From NCBI GenBank assembly GCA_043101615.1, contig JBICID010000109.1, forward strand, positions 54,086 to 118,085: a stretch of 64,000 nt of DNA, written 5' to 3'. Below, in pieces: positions 16,951-25,801 of this stretch. The stretch's first letter is position 1, and each line of letters begins with the position of its first letter. Origin of the DNA: JBLHKT01 sp043101615. GTDB taxonomy: Bacteria; Planctomycetota; Phycisphaerae; Phycisphaerales; UBA1924. A program made the position numbers and the translations under genes. Below the pieces are notes generated by a model. That model made no database searches. It had not been told where the DNA came from and saw only the letters and a list, made by a program, of their open reading frames with translations.

Positions 16951-19900
16951 ATGAGCGATCAGTCCCAAGCCGCCGCGAACCAGAACGCCGAGAACGAGCT
17001 GCTGCAGTCGCTGGCGGAGGTGGAGCAGCAGATCCGTGTGCTCAAGCGTGTGCAGGGGGAGCACCACCGGGCGAGCCAGTCGATCCAGGATCAGCACCGT
17101 GAGCTGCAGGACCGCATCCGCGCGTTCGAGACCGAGCGCGAGCGGGTGCGGGCGCGCGAGAGCGAGCTGGTCGACCGGGGGCGGGATCTGGACGACCAGC
17201 GCCGCGGGCTGGAGGACCACCGTCGCGACCTGAACCAGCGCGGCGAAGAGCTGCAGCGCCAGCGGGAGGCGCTGCAGGCCAAGGCCGAGCGTCTCGAGCA
17301 GGGCGCCGCGGAGCGCGAGCGTCAGCTCACGCGCCTGAGCGAGGCGCTGGACAAGCAGATGAACGACATCGACCGGCGCGAGTCCGAGCTGAGCGAGCTC
17401 CGGGCGACCGCGGACCGGGTGCGCGAGCTGGAGGTGCAGCTCGAGACGCGCGACAACCGCATCCGCGACCTGACCGAGCGGGCCCGCGGCTTCGAGGAGG
17501 CGCGCGGGCGCGCGGTCGAGATGGAGCGTCAGCTCGGCGAGGCCCGTGCCGAGGCGACCCGGCTGCGGGAGCGGGTCGAGGAGTTCTCACGACAGGCGCA
17601 GGCCTCCGAGGACGAGCACCGGGCCGAGCTGGACAGCGCGATGGGGCGGCTGGACGCGCTCCGGGAGGAGCTGGAGGAGGCCAAGGCCCGCCTGAGCGAG
17701 GCCGAGCCGCTGCGCGAGCGTGTCGCGGAGCTCGAGGGCGAGCGCGAGCGTCTGAGCGAGGCGTGCGAGGAGGCGACGAGGCGTGCCGAGGAGTACGCGG
17801 GCGCGGTGCCCCAGCTCCGCAGTCAGCTCGCCAAGGCGACCGACGCCGCGGAGCGGTTCGAGCAGGAGCGGGCGCAGCTCGAGGGGCGCGTCGAGGAGCT
17901 GACCGGGGCGGTCGAGCAGGCCGAGCGTGAGGGACGCGAGCGCGCCGCGGAGGCCGAGCGTGAGCTCGCCGAGGCCCGCGAGGAGCTCGAGGAGACGGTG
18001 TCGAAGCGTGCGGCGTTGTCGAACAAGGTGGACGAGCTGAGCGAGGCCGTCCGGAGCGTCCACGAGGAGGGGCGCGAGCGGGTCGAGACGCTCGAGCGAG
18101 AGCTGGAGGCGGCTCGGGCGGAGTCCGAGCGGCTCGGCGGCGAGTGCGACTCGATGCGGGAGCGTGTCTCGGAGCTCGAGGACGCCCTGCGACAGGCCGC
18201 CGAGACCGGGCGCGAGCGGGTCGAGGCGGTGCGAAGTGAGCTGCAGGCTGCGTCGGAGCGGTCCGCCGAGGCCGAGTTCTCGATCGAGCAGCTGACCGGT
18301 CGCCTGAGCGAGGTGGAGCAGGAGCGCGACGGCGCTGTCGCCCGGGCGGGCGAGATGGCGGAGCGCCTCGAAGCGATCGACGCCGAGCTGATCGAGGCCC
18401 GCGCACGGGCCGAGCAGTCGGGCGAGGCGGCGGGCGAGGCCCGCCAGCGCCTCGAGCAGCTGGAGCGCGAGCTGCGGGCGTCCAACGAGCGTCTGAAGAG
18501 CGTGAAGATGGAGGCGGACATCCGGGCGCAGCGGATCGAGGAGCTCGAGCGCGACCTCGCCTCGGCGCGCGAGGGCTCCGGCGAGCAGGCGCAGGCCGCG
18601 ACCGAGGAGCTGGAGCGCACCCGCGAGCAGCTCCACGCCATGGAGGCCCGGGCGGCCGAGATGGAGGAGGAGTTCCGGACGCAGGTGAGCGAGCTGGAGT
18701 CGCGCGTGGAGGAGATGCGTGCGAGCTCGGGCGAGTTCGAGGAGCGTGCGGCGGCGTCGGAGGCCAGGGCGAGCGAGCTGGAGGACGAGGCGGCCACTCA
18801 CCGCGAGCGTGCGGAGGAGCTGGAGCGTCGCCTGTCCGAGTCCGGGGAGGCCGACGCCGGCCGGTTGGCGGAGCTGGAGGCCGAGGCCAGGACGCACCGC
18901 GAGCGTGTGGAGGAGCTGGAGCGTCGCCTTTCTGAGGTTGGCCAGGAGGGGTGCGGGTGCGACGTGCGCATCGCCGAGCTGGAGTCGGAGATCGAGACGC
19001 TGCAGGAGCGGCTCGAGCGGGCCGGCGCCGAGTCCTCCGGCGGGGAGCCCAGCGAGGAGCACCTGGAGCTGATGCGGGAGGCGGAGGAGCGGATCGCGGA
19101 GCTGAGCGAGCTGGTGGATTCGCGCAACGCCGCGATCGAGACGCTCGCCGAGCGTCTGCGTGCCGCCGAGGCCGGGGCCGAGCCGGGCGATGAGAGCGCC
19201 CAGGTCGAGTCGCTGCGGTCCCGGTGCGAGGAGGCCGAGCGTGCCCGCGAGGAGCTGGAGGCGCGGGTCGAGTCGCTGTCGCGCGACCTGGCGAGCCGGA
19301 AGGCGGAGCTGGGTGACGACTGGAACAACCTGCGTCGCGAGCGTCTGCGGACGTACCGGTCGGTGCTGAGGAAGCAGTCGGAAAAGATCCGTCGCGCCAG
19401 CGGCGCGCTGCGGGAGCGGTACGCCGAGTGCGAGAAGCTGCTGAACCGCCGGTCGGAACTCGCGTCGGCCTATCAGCGCTTCAACGCGGAGCGCGAGCGG
19501 ATGGTGAAGCGCGAGGTCCGGGCCGGCGCCGCGGTCGCGCTGCTGTGCGTCTTCGGCGTGCTGGCGATCGTCGCCGGCGTGAGCTGGTTCGTGGCCGGGC
19601 AGGTCGCCCCGGGGCGCTTCTACGCGAGCTCGACGCTGGTCGCCGACGGCGGGCGGCGCGATCTGACCGACGGCGAGATGGAGGCGTGGCAGGTCTACAC
19701 CGAGTCGCTCGTGACCGACCCGGCCTTCCTGGACTCCGCGGCGGACCGGATGCGCCAGCGCGGGCTGGCCTCGCTGGGACAGCCCGGCCTGCTCTCCCAG
19801 CGCCTGAGCCAGGACCTGACCCTGCAGTCACCCGGGCCCGGCACGCTGACCCTGGAGCTCCTGGGCGACGGGGCGGGCAAGACCGAGCGGGCGCTCGAGA

Positions 19901-20187
19901 CGATCGTCGTGGCCATGGCGAGCTACGCCAACCAGTCGCGCACGCGCCGTCGAGAGGCGGCGACCACCCAGATCCAGCACCCCGCGACCGCGTCGAAGAC
20001 GCCGGTGGACAGCACCCGTCTGTACGCCGCGGGCGGGATCTTCGGCGGCGGGATGTTCCTGGCGTTCGGCGTCGGCGGGTACCTGTGGCGCCGGATGGCG
20101 GACTCCAAGTCCAAGTTCGAGCGCGACCAGAAGATCGAGGCGGTCATCTACGACGAGAGCTGGATGGACCCCCGCCAGGCGGCGTGA
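16951..20187 (+). CDS. Giant coiled-coil protein with C-terminal Wzz-like membrane domain
   Basis: A 1078-residue protein. Residues about 10-850 are nearly uninterrupted coiled coil, extremely rich in Glu, Arg, Ala and Leu, with repeated ELE/RVEELE heptads and only one short break (GQEGCGCDVRI, near 670). A membrane segment at about 857-880 is followed by a ~140-residue extracytoplasmic region and a second membrane segment at about 1023-1046, then a short tail. The loop start APGRFYASSTLVAD looks like the outer part of Wzz/GNVR chain-length proteins. However, those keep their coiled coil between the two membrane segments, whereas here the coil precedes the first. Start ATG at 16951 was chosen over an upstream in-frame ATG. 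Function unknown; a cytoplasmic tether or scaffold is plausible. Confidence 0.85.
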   Translation: MSDQSQAAANQNAENELLQSLAEVEQQIRVLKRVQGEHHRASQSIQDQHRELQDRIRAFETERERVRARESELVDRGRDLDDQRRGLEDHRRDLNQRGEELQRQREALQAKAERLEQGAAERERQLTRLSEALDKQMNDIDRRESELSELRATADRVRELEVQLETRDNRIRDLTERARGFEEARGRAVEMERQLGEARAEATRLRERVEEFSRQAQASEDEHRAELDSAMGRLDALREELEEAKARLSEAEPLRERVAELEGERERLSEACEEATRRAEEYAGAVPQLRSQLAKATDAAERFEQERAQLEGRVEELTGAVEQAEREGRERAAEAERELAEAREELEETVSKRAALSNKVDELSEAVRSVHEEGRERVETLERELEAARAESERLGGECDSMRERVSELEDALRQAAETGRERVEAVRSELQAASERSAEAEFSIEQLTGRLSEVEQERDGAVARAGEMAERLEAIDAELIEARARAEQSGEAAGEARQRLEQLERELRASNERLKSVKMEADIRAQRIEELERDLASAREGSGEQAQAATEELERTREQLHAMEARAAEMEEEFRTQVSELESRVEEMRASSGEFEERAAASEARASELEDEAATHRERAEELERRLSESGEADAGRLAELEAEARTHRERVEELERRLSEVGQEGCGCDVRIAELESEIETLQERLERAGAESSGGEPSEEHLELMREAEERIAELSELVDSRNAAIETLAERLRAAEAGAEPGDESAQVESLRSRCEEAERAREELEARVESLSRDLASRKAELGDDWNNLRRERLRTYRSVLRKQSEKIRRASGALRERYAECEKLLNRRSELASAYQRFNAERERMVKREVRAGAAVALLCVFGVLAIVAGVSWFVAGQVAPGRFYASSTLVADGGRRDLTDGEMEAWQVYTESLVTDPAFLDSAADRMRQRGLASLGQPGLLSQRLSQDLTLQSPGPGTLTLELLGDGAGKTERALETIVVAMASYANQSRTRRREAATTQIQHPATASKTPVDSTRLYAAGGIFGGGMFLAFGVGGYLWRRMADSKSKFERDQKIEAVIYDESWMDPRQAA

Positions 20188-20197
20188 CCCGGGCATG

Positions 20198-20224
20198 AAA
20201 AACGCCCGCCGGTGGGCGGGCGTT
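20198..20224 (-). terminator. Rho-independent terminator of the sigma/anti-sigma operon
   Basis: A perfect 10-base stem (AACGCCCGCC / GGCGGGCGTT) with a 4-base loop. On the minus strand it runs into TTTTT. It lies 25 bases past the anti-sigma stop codon. The plus-strand gene ending at 20187 may also use the hairpin, but there is no T-run on that side. Confidence 0.8.
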
Positions 20225-20249
20225 GGCGTGCTCGGTTGGCTCCGGACGC

Positions 20250-21095
20250 TCAGCCCTGCGTCTGGGCCTCGGAGAACTGCCCGACCAGCTCGATGGTGTC
20301 GAGCGAGAAGTCGCTGCGGTTCTCCTCCTTGAAGCGGGTGATCACGATCTGGTCCCGGAACCGGGTGAGGTCGACCTTGATCTCGATGCCCTTGAGCTGC
20401 CCGGAGTTCTGGAAGGTGGTGAGCTCCTGCATGCGCCCCTGGTCGTCGATGATGGCGACCCGGAAGTGCTCCGACTCGTCGTTCTGCAGGTTGGAGATGA
20501 ACAGCTGGGACTGCCCGTTCATCTTCTCGTGGTACCAGGCCGCGGCCCGCGGGGGGTTGTCGGTCGCGGTCTCGGCGACCGGGGTGAAGGCCAGGCGCTT
20601 GGTGCTGGGGTCGGTCAGGAACTCGTCCACGAACTTGGCGCCCACGGCGTCGTAGAAGCCGTCCATCTGGGCGACCTGCTCGGCCTCGTCGAAGATGTCG
20701 CGCGTCTGCGAGTTGAAGACGAACATGGAGACCACGACCGCGGTGAGGGCGATCGCGGCGGCACGCCAGGCGGGGCTCACCCGCGGGGCCTGCTTGATGC
20801 GGGGCTGGGCCGGGGCGCGGCGCGACGCGGGGGTGATGCGTCCGGCGACGGGCTCGCGCTCGGCGCTGATCGCGGCGCGGACGGCGGAGAGCACCAGGTC
20901 GCGCAGCTCGGGGCGGGGCTGGTCGTCGGGCAGCAGGTGCTCGATGTCGGTCAGCCTGGCCTGCTCGGCGCGCACCTGCGCCTGCACACCCGGGGCGGCG
21001 CTCGCGAACGCCGCCTCGAACTCGTCGCTCTCGGATTGCTCCAGGATGCCCAGGGCGTCCAGGACGGCCAGCTCGATCAGTTCGTGGGTGTTCAT
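20250..21095 (-). CDS. Anti-sigma factor-like transmembrane protein
   Basis: A 281-residue single-pass protein. It has a cytoplasmic N-terminal ~105 residues (MNTHELIELAVLDALGILE start, typical of the RskA-like zinc-less anti-sigma group), a membrane segment near 108-126 and an extracytoplasmic domain of about 155 residues with no recognised family. It overlaps the sigma-factor stop codon by four bases (ATGA at 21092-21095), indicating translational coupling. The natural role is to hold the sigma factor inactive until an envelope signal arrives. The call rests on position and topology more than on motif similarity. Confidence 0.78.
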   Translation of the reverse strand: MNTHELIELAVLDALGILEQSESDEFEAAFASAAPGVQAQVRAEQARLTDIEHLLPDDQPRPELRDLVLSAVRAAISAEREPVAGRITPASRRAPAQPRIKQAPRVSPAWRAAAIALTAVVVSMFVFNSQTRDIFDEAEQVAQMDGFYDAVGAKFVDEFLTDPSTKRLAFTPVAETATDNPPRAAAWYHEKMNGQSQLFISNLQNDESEHFRVAIIDDQGRMQELTTFQNSGQLKGIEIKVDLTRFRDQIVITRFKEENRSDFSLDTIELVGQFSEAQTQG

Positions 21096-21748
21096 GCGGT
21101 CAGCTCCTCACCAGAGCGTTCACGGAGACGGACGAGCGCTCGGCTGAGCGCGGATTTGACGGTGCCCAGGGGCGTGTCGAGCTCCTCGCCGATCTGGCGG
21201 AGCGTCTGGCCCCCGAGGTACGCACGCTTGACGACCGTGCGTTGCAGTTCGGGAAGGGTGTCGATGCGGGCCAGCAGGGCCTCGAACTGCTCGCGCTTCT
21301 CGAGGTTCTCGCCGGTCACCGGGGCGCCCGGAGCGCCCTCGGACGTGGGCTGGAAGTCGTCGAGCCCGATCGCCTTGATCCGGGCCCGCTTGCGACGCAG
21401 CTTGTCCACCAGGTGGCGACGGGTGATCAGCATCACCCAGGTCACCAGGGCGGCCCGGCGCGGGTCGTACCGCTCGGCGGTCCGCCACAGGCGCACGAAG
21501 ACCTCCTGCACCGCGTCCTCCGCCTCGCCACGCGTCGGCATCGACTGCATCGCCATGCGGAACACCAGCGACCCGAACCGGTCGTACAGCTCCGCGACGG
21601 CGGCTTCCTGGTTGGCGGCGACTCGCTGCATGAGATCGAGATCCGTGCGGTCCTGCTCGCTGAGCGTGGACGGGTCCGGGGCGGGCGCCGCTCCCGGACG
21701 GGTCGCGTCGCGACGGTCGGGATCGGGCTTCCGGCTTGACTCAGCCAT
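21092..21748 (-). CDS. ECF-family RNA polymerase sigma factor
   Basis: A 218-residue extracytoplasmic-function sigma factor. Region 2 runs from AVAELYDRFGSLVFRMA through EAEDAVQEVFVRLWRTAERY to TWVMLITRRHLVDKLRRKR. Region 4 contains LPELQRTVVKRAYLGG and the helix-turn-helix TLRQIGEELDTPLGTVKSAL. Regions 1 and 3 are missing, as expected. Start ATG at 21748 follows GGAG and avoids an unrelated upstream extension. Coupled to the anti-sigma gene, and read away from the pseudopilin gene at 22029, which is a candidate target only because of its position. Confidence 0.92.
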   Translation of the reverse strand: MAESSRKPDPDRRDATRPGAAPAPDPSTLSEQDRTDLDLMQRVAANQEAAVAELYDRFGSLVFRMAMQSMPTRGEAEDAVQEVFVRLWRTAERYDPRRAALVTWVMLITRRHLVDKLRRKRARIKAIGLDDFQPTSEGAPGAPVTGENLEKREQFEALLARIDTLPELQRTVVKRAYLGGQTLRQIGEELDTPLGTVKSALSRALVRLRERSGEELTA

Positions 21749-21968
21749 TCGTTGCAAATCTCCGGGATCACGAGTGGCCCGGGGGCCGGTGCTGAACACC
21801 ACCAACCCGAGGGCTGTACGCATCATCGCGGAACCGGATCCCGCTGACAATCAAGAAATTGCCGAACCCGAGGCGCGGGTGCCGAATGTGGAAAACACCC
21901 AAATGTTCGCATCCAGTACGGGTGTTTCCGGACAGGGAACACATCCGATCATTTATCTGTTGTACCAG

Positions 21969-21982
21969 ACAGGTGGACCTGT
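21969..21982. promoter_or_regulatory. Perfect palindrome upstream of the pseudopilin gene
   Basis: ACAGGT-GG-ACCTGT, a perfect 6-base inverted repeat with a 2-base centre, 46 bases before the GTG start at 22029. It lies in the 280-base AT-richer gap between the divergent sigma-factor and pseudopilin genes. The size and position fit a dimeric repressor or activator site, but there is no direct evidence of binding. Confidence 0.35.
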
Positions 21983-22028
21983 TACCCTTTGGCCGGATCG
22001 GTCGGGGGGCCAAGAGGAGGAGGCACGC

Positions 22029-22841
22029 GTGGAGGATCACGTGGGAGCCTTGCACGGATATACCTCTAAACGTACCGCCCGAGGGGCGAGTGGCCGGTCT
22101 GCGCCCGCGGTGACCCCCTCGCGAGGCTTCGGCCTGATGGACCTCCTGGTCTCGATCCTCATCGTCTCGATCCTCATCGCCATCCTGATGCCATCGCTGG
22201 CGCAGGTGCGGGAGTCGGCCCGTCGAGTCGTGTGCGGCTCCAACCTCCGCCAGGTCGGCCTGGGCATCCAGATGTATTCCGATGACTGGAACACCGAGTT
22301 GCCCTGGAGCGTGTACCTCGGCGCCTCCCCGGACGGCTCGGACGACCACTCCGCCCAGATGAACCAGACCCGGGTGAGCCTCAAGAAGGTCCGTACCCCC
22401 AGCGGCTTCTTCCGCCAGGAGAACCGCTCGGTGTGGGACGGTCTCGGGCTGCTGTTCGATCAGGAATACCTGGGGTACGAGGTTTTCTACTGCCCCAGCC
22501 ACCACGGCGAGCACCCGCTGGACCGGTACACCGGGATGTGGGGGGACAACCGCAACGAGACCATCGTCTCCAACTTCCAGTACCGCGGGCGCGGTCCCGG
22601 CGGGACGAGAATGCTCGACCAGATCCGCACCTCCGCCGCGCTCGTCAGCGACGCGCTGAGCTCCGTGGACGACTACAACCACATCGTCGGCACCAACGTG
22701 CTGCGGGTGGGCGGGTCGGTCCGCTGGACGCCGGACGACCCGGGCAACTCGCTCGCGAGCCAGCTCAACGACCAGGCGCCGCCCGAGGGCGGGTCCGTGT
22801 CCAACCTCTGGAACACGCTGGACACCGGCTCGGTCGACTGA
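22029..22841 (+). CDS. Type II pseudopilin-like protein (degenerate H-X9-DG type)
   Basis: A 270-residue protein with a prepilin-like N-terminus: a basic leader, then GFGLMDLLVSILIVSILIAIL, where cleavage after the Gly would expose Phe at +1. Position +5 is Asp rather than the usual Glu. The C-terminal part holds NHIVGTNVLRVGG, which aligns with the planctomycete H-X9-DG motif but has Gly in place of Asp. Start is GTG at 22029, 5-6 bases after a strong AGGAGGAGG ribosome-binding site; this choice makes the leader about 35 residues long. Expected to be exported by a type II/IV pilin-like machinery or displayed on the cell surface. Followed after 113 bases by the cyclophilin gene. Confidence 0.82.
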   Translation: MEDHVGALHGYTSKRTARGASGRSAPAVTPSRGFGLMDLLVSILIVSILIAILMPSLAQVRESARRVVCGSNLRQVGLGIQMYSDDWNTELPWSVYLGASPDGSDDHSAQMNQTRVSLKKVRTPSGFFRQENRSVWDGLGLLFDQEYLGYEVFYCPSHHGEHPLDRYTGMWGDNRNETIVSNFQYRGRGPGGTRMLDQIRTSAALVSDALSSVDDYNHIVGTNVLRVGGSVRWTPDDPGNSLASQLNDQAPPEGGSVSNLWNTLDTGSVD

Positions 22842-22954
22842 CCGCTCGCCGACCCCGGCACCCTTTCGCCACATCACCCACGCATGCGCAGTCTGCGAAC
22901 GCGGAGGCGGTTCTGGTGCGCACGAGTCCGGGGTGGTCGCGATAGCATCCACGC

Positions 22955-24022
22955 ATGCGACGAACCATTCTTGCCGCGTGCTGCCTGGGTCTGACGGTGT
23001 CGGTCGCGACGGCGCAGCTCACGCCCGAGCGGCTCTACAACGGGGTGAACCGCCCGCTGGTGGTGCAGGTCGAGGCGCCCGAGGACGCGTCCCGGCTCGA
23101 GATCGCGCTGTACGAGCGTCCCGGCGGGGCGTCGGCGGGGCGGTCGCCGGCGGTGCCCGGGCGTGTGGACCTCGCCGGGCTGTTCCCCTCGCTCTGGAAG
23201 GGGCCGCGGCGTGTGCTGTACGCGCAGCTCGAGGAGGGCGGGGAGGGCCTCGGTCCGCCGCTGGTGCTCGAGCCGATGTGGAACCCCGATCGCGCGCGTT
23301 TGACCGACCCCGCCACCGGGCGTCCGACCAACGACCCTCGGCGCGGGCGGGTCGTGTTCGATTCCGAGCGAGCCGCCAACGCGGCCGAGTCCGGCGCGTC
23401 CGGCTCGGTCTGGAGCCCGGTGCCCGAGGGATTCACCGACACCCCCGTCTTCTCGGGGATGCGGGTGTACCCCGCCCGGTTCATCGAGTGGGAGACGGAC
23501 GCGGGCAGCGTGGTGTTCCGCCTGCGCCCTGACGCGGCCCCGAACACCGCCTTCTGGCATCTGCACCTGGTGGAAGGCGGCTTCTATCGCGACATCGAGA
23601 TCCACCGCGTCGTGAACCTCCTGGATTCGGGGGCCCGCTTCGTGGTGCAGGTGGGGGATCCGACCGGCACCGGCAACGGCGGCCCGGGCTTCGACTTCGA
23701 TCTCGAGCGGAGCACGCTGGCGCACGACTTCGGCGTGCTCTCGATGGCCCGGGCCGGCGACCCGGACACCAACGGCTCGCAGGTCTTTGTCGCGCTCAGC
23801 CGCTCCGGCACCGGCAGGCTGGACGGTCGCTACGCCGCGTTCGGCGAGCTGGTCGAGGGGGCGTCGGTCCTCAACGCGATCGCGTCGATGCCGGTGGACG
23901 AGAACGACCGCCCGATCGAGCCCGTGCTGCTGCGTGCCGTGCGGAGCGTGCCCGCGCCGTCGATCGACCGCTGGCCCGGGCCGGCGACCGATCCCGAGGT
24001 CGAGGCGGCCTCGGGCAGGTAG
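22955..24022 (+). CDS. Secreted cyclophilin-type peptidyl-prolyl isomerase
   Basis: A 355-residue exported protein: signal peptide (cut probably after ATAQ near residue 21), about 150 residues of unrecognised N-terminal domain, then a cyclophilin domain from about 180 to 320. Cyclophilin elements visible are APNTAFWHLHLVEGGFY, IEIHRVV, FVVQVGDPTGTGNGGPG and LSMARAGDPDTNGSQVFVAL. Cyclophilins catalyse cis-trans isomerisation of proline peptide bonds and assist folding of exported proteins. The active-site segment usually written FHRVI...QGGD is altered here (IHRVV...QVGD), so activity may be reduced. Convergent with the outer-membrane barrel gene. Confidence 0.85.
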   Translation: MRRTILAACCLGLTVSVATAQLTPERLYNGVNRPLVVQVEAPEDASRLEIALYERPGGASAGRSPAVPGRVDLAGLFPSLWKGPRRVLYAQLEEGGEGLGPPLVLEPMWNPDRARLTDPATGRPTNDPRRGRVVFDSERAANAAESGASGSVWSPVPEGFTDTPVFSGMRVYPARFIEWETDAGSVVFRLRPDAAPNTAFWHLHLVEGGFYRDIEIHRVVNLLDSGARFVVQVGDPTGTGNGGPGFDFDLERSTLAHDFGVLSMARAGDPDTNGSQVFVALSRSGTGRLDGRYAAFGELVEGASVLNAIASMPVDENDRPIEPVLLRAVRSVPAPSIDRWPGPATDPEVEAASGR

Positions 24023-24076
24023 GCCTGTGGCGTGACGGGGGCGGTCGCGGCCCGAGAAGCCTGGGCCCGGTCGCTT

Positions 24077-25039
24077 TCAGAAGCGGAAGTTGACGGTGAA
24101 GCCGATGCCGACCGCGGGGTCGGCCTCGTCCTCGCCCAGCTCGCTCTCGTCGTCGGCCCTGGCCTCGTACTTGGTGTAGAGCGAGCTGAACAGGTCGACC
24201 CGGAACTCGACGCCGGGGTTGGGCGAGTAGGCGCCGAAGATGCCCAGCGGCAGGCGGTTCTCGTTGATCACGCCCTCCGAGGACAGCCCGGTGTTGCTCT
24301 CGAGCCGGAAGGAGCGGTTCTCCCAGCCGAGGTAGCTGCCGAAGCTGATCGAGCCGTCGTGGTCGTAGGTGACCTGGAGCTTGGGCCCCTCGGTCGCGAT
24401 GGTCCAGCGGTCGTCGATCCGGTAGCGGATGATCGGGAAGGGGATGATGAGCGGGTCGTCCTCGAGCTGCGTGGCGACGAGGACGCCCGCACCCAGCGAG
24501 ATCCGCGGGTCCGGGTTGTACATCACGCCCGTGAGGGCACGCCAGGTCAGCGCGTCCTCGAACGAGGCGTGCAGCTCGGCCGAGGACCGGACCCCGCCCC
24601 CCACGAGCCAGGCCATCTTGCGGTCGGCGAAGGGGGTGAGCAGGCTGCCCGAGGCGTTGAGCGTGATGACGCGGTCCACGGGATCGCCCGTGTCCGGGAC
24701 GATGGTCGTGTTCCCGAAGTCGTAGTCCGAGTGCTCCACGCCCAGCCCCAGCGTGAACGACGAGGCGTCGCCCAGGGGGAACTGGATCTCTGTGTCCGCG
24801 CTGACGCGGCTGGCGGAGACCCCGCCACCGTCGTCGAGGTCCTCGTTGTCGTAGTGCCGGTACTGGAGCTTGAGCGAGGCCTGCGCCTGCCGGGCGGGGC
24901 GTGTGACCTCCGCGGGCGGTTCCGCGGGCTCGCCCATCTGGGCGTCCGCACGCGTCCCGGGCTGGGCGAGGGCGGGGAGGGCGAGCGCGGCCGCGAGTGC
25001 GGCGCCGGCGAATCGGGCTGCGGGGCTGAGTGTGTGCAT
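24077..25039 (-). CDS. Probable outer-membrane beta-barrel protein
   Basis: A 320-residue exported protein with a clear signal peptide (MHTLSPAARFAGAALAAALA, cleaved near ALAQ). The mature part has alternating polar/aromatic strands such as ASLKLQYRHY, SFTLGLGVEHSDY and WTIATEGPKLQVTY, and ends in phenylalanine (FTVNFRF), the signature of a beta-barrel inserted by BAM. It resembles DUF6268-type proteins, whose function is unknown. Start ATG at 25039 puts the signal peptide at the N-terminus; a TTG ten codons upstream is an alternative. It is convergent with the cyclophilin gene. Confidence 0.72.
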   Translation of the reverse strand: MHTLSPAARFAGAALAAALALPALAQPGTRADAQMGEPAEPPAEVTRPARQAQASLKLQYRHYDNEDLDDGGGVSASRVSADTEIQFPLGDASSFTLGLGVEHSDYDFGNTTIVPDTGDPVDRVITLNASGSLLTPFADRKMAWLVGGGVRSSAELHASFEDALTWRALTGVMYNPDPRISLGAGVLVATQLEDDPLIIPFPIIRYRIDDRWTIATEGPKLQVTYDHDGSISFGSYLGWENRSFRLESNTGLSSEGVINENRLPLGIFGAYSPNPGVEFRVDLFSSLYTKYEARADDESELGEDEADPAVGIGFTVNFRF

Positions 25040-25175
25040 CCGTGTGGTCTCGTGTTCGGCGTTGGTCAAGTCGTCAGGATACCCCGCGGGAGGCGTCCCT
25101 GCCGGGTTCCGGGGGCGGTTCCCGCGTCGCGTGGGCGTGGGACGGTGCGGCGCCGGCGGTCTACAGTCCTCGGCC

Positions 25176-25248
25176 GGGGCGGTAACTCAATTGGTAGAGT
25201 GCCAGCTTTGCAAGCTGGAGGTTGGCGGTTCGAGTCCGCTCCGCTCCA
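25176..25248 (+). tRNA. tRNA-Ala (anticodon TGC)
   Basis: A full cloverleaf can be folded: acceptor GGGGCGG/CCGCTCC, D-arm ACTC...GAGT, anticodon stem CCAGC/GCTGG with loop TTTGCAA (anticodon TGC), T-arm GGCGG-TTCGAGT-CCGCT, discriminator A. The 3' CCA is not encoded. Confidence 0.96.
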
Positions 25249-25801
25249 TTCCCCCACCAGACACATCGGGATTCAGTCCGAGTGATCGGCGAGCACAGCC
25301 CGCGCGGGTTCGCCGGCGCGAACGGGCGTGGGCTCGCCGCCTGAGTTCAGCGGACACCGACGGCGTGCCGGGCCGCCGTCGCTCGCGACGCGGGTGTGGT
25401 GGTGAGGTGCGCTGTCTCGACCCGTCACCAGCGGGGAGGGGGGCGTGCGAGTCGCGACGGGCGGGGTCGTGCGCTCGATGGCCGCCCGCGCCGCGGGGTC
25501 GCGGGCTCGGGAGGGTGCGCGTTGCGCCCCGAATGTTACGAAGCGGTTCAGAAACGATGAAGGAAGGCGCCGGTCTGTCAAGAACGGGTTCAGACTGCGC
25601 TCAGATTGCGTTGATGGAGCTCTCGGGGTGCTTTGGGAATCGCGCCTTTGAATACGCTCGGCGTGCTGTGAGTGAGCACGTCGTTCACTCAAACTGAGCG
25701 CATTCCTTATGCCATCGAAACACGGTGCGTGGAGCAACGGGTGTAGTCTTCGTCCGCTCCATCGTTCGGGCCACAACACACAGTCAAGCAGGAAGCAAGT
25801 C
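25249..25801. other. 553-base intergenic region with an inverted repeat
   Basis: No gene is supported here. The first ~260 bases are GC-rich like coding DNA but hold no convincing frame. The last ~250 are less GC-rich and should carry the promoter of the pseudopilin gene at 25802. A 7-base inverted repeat, TGAGTGA (25669-25675) and TCACTCA (25685-25691) with a 9-base spacer, may be an operator or a weak hairpin. Confidence 0.5.
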
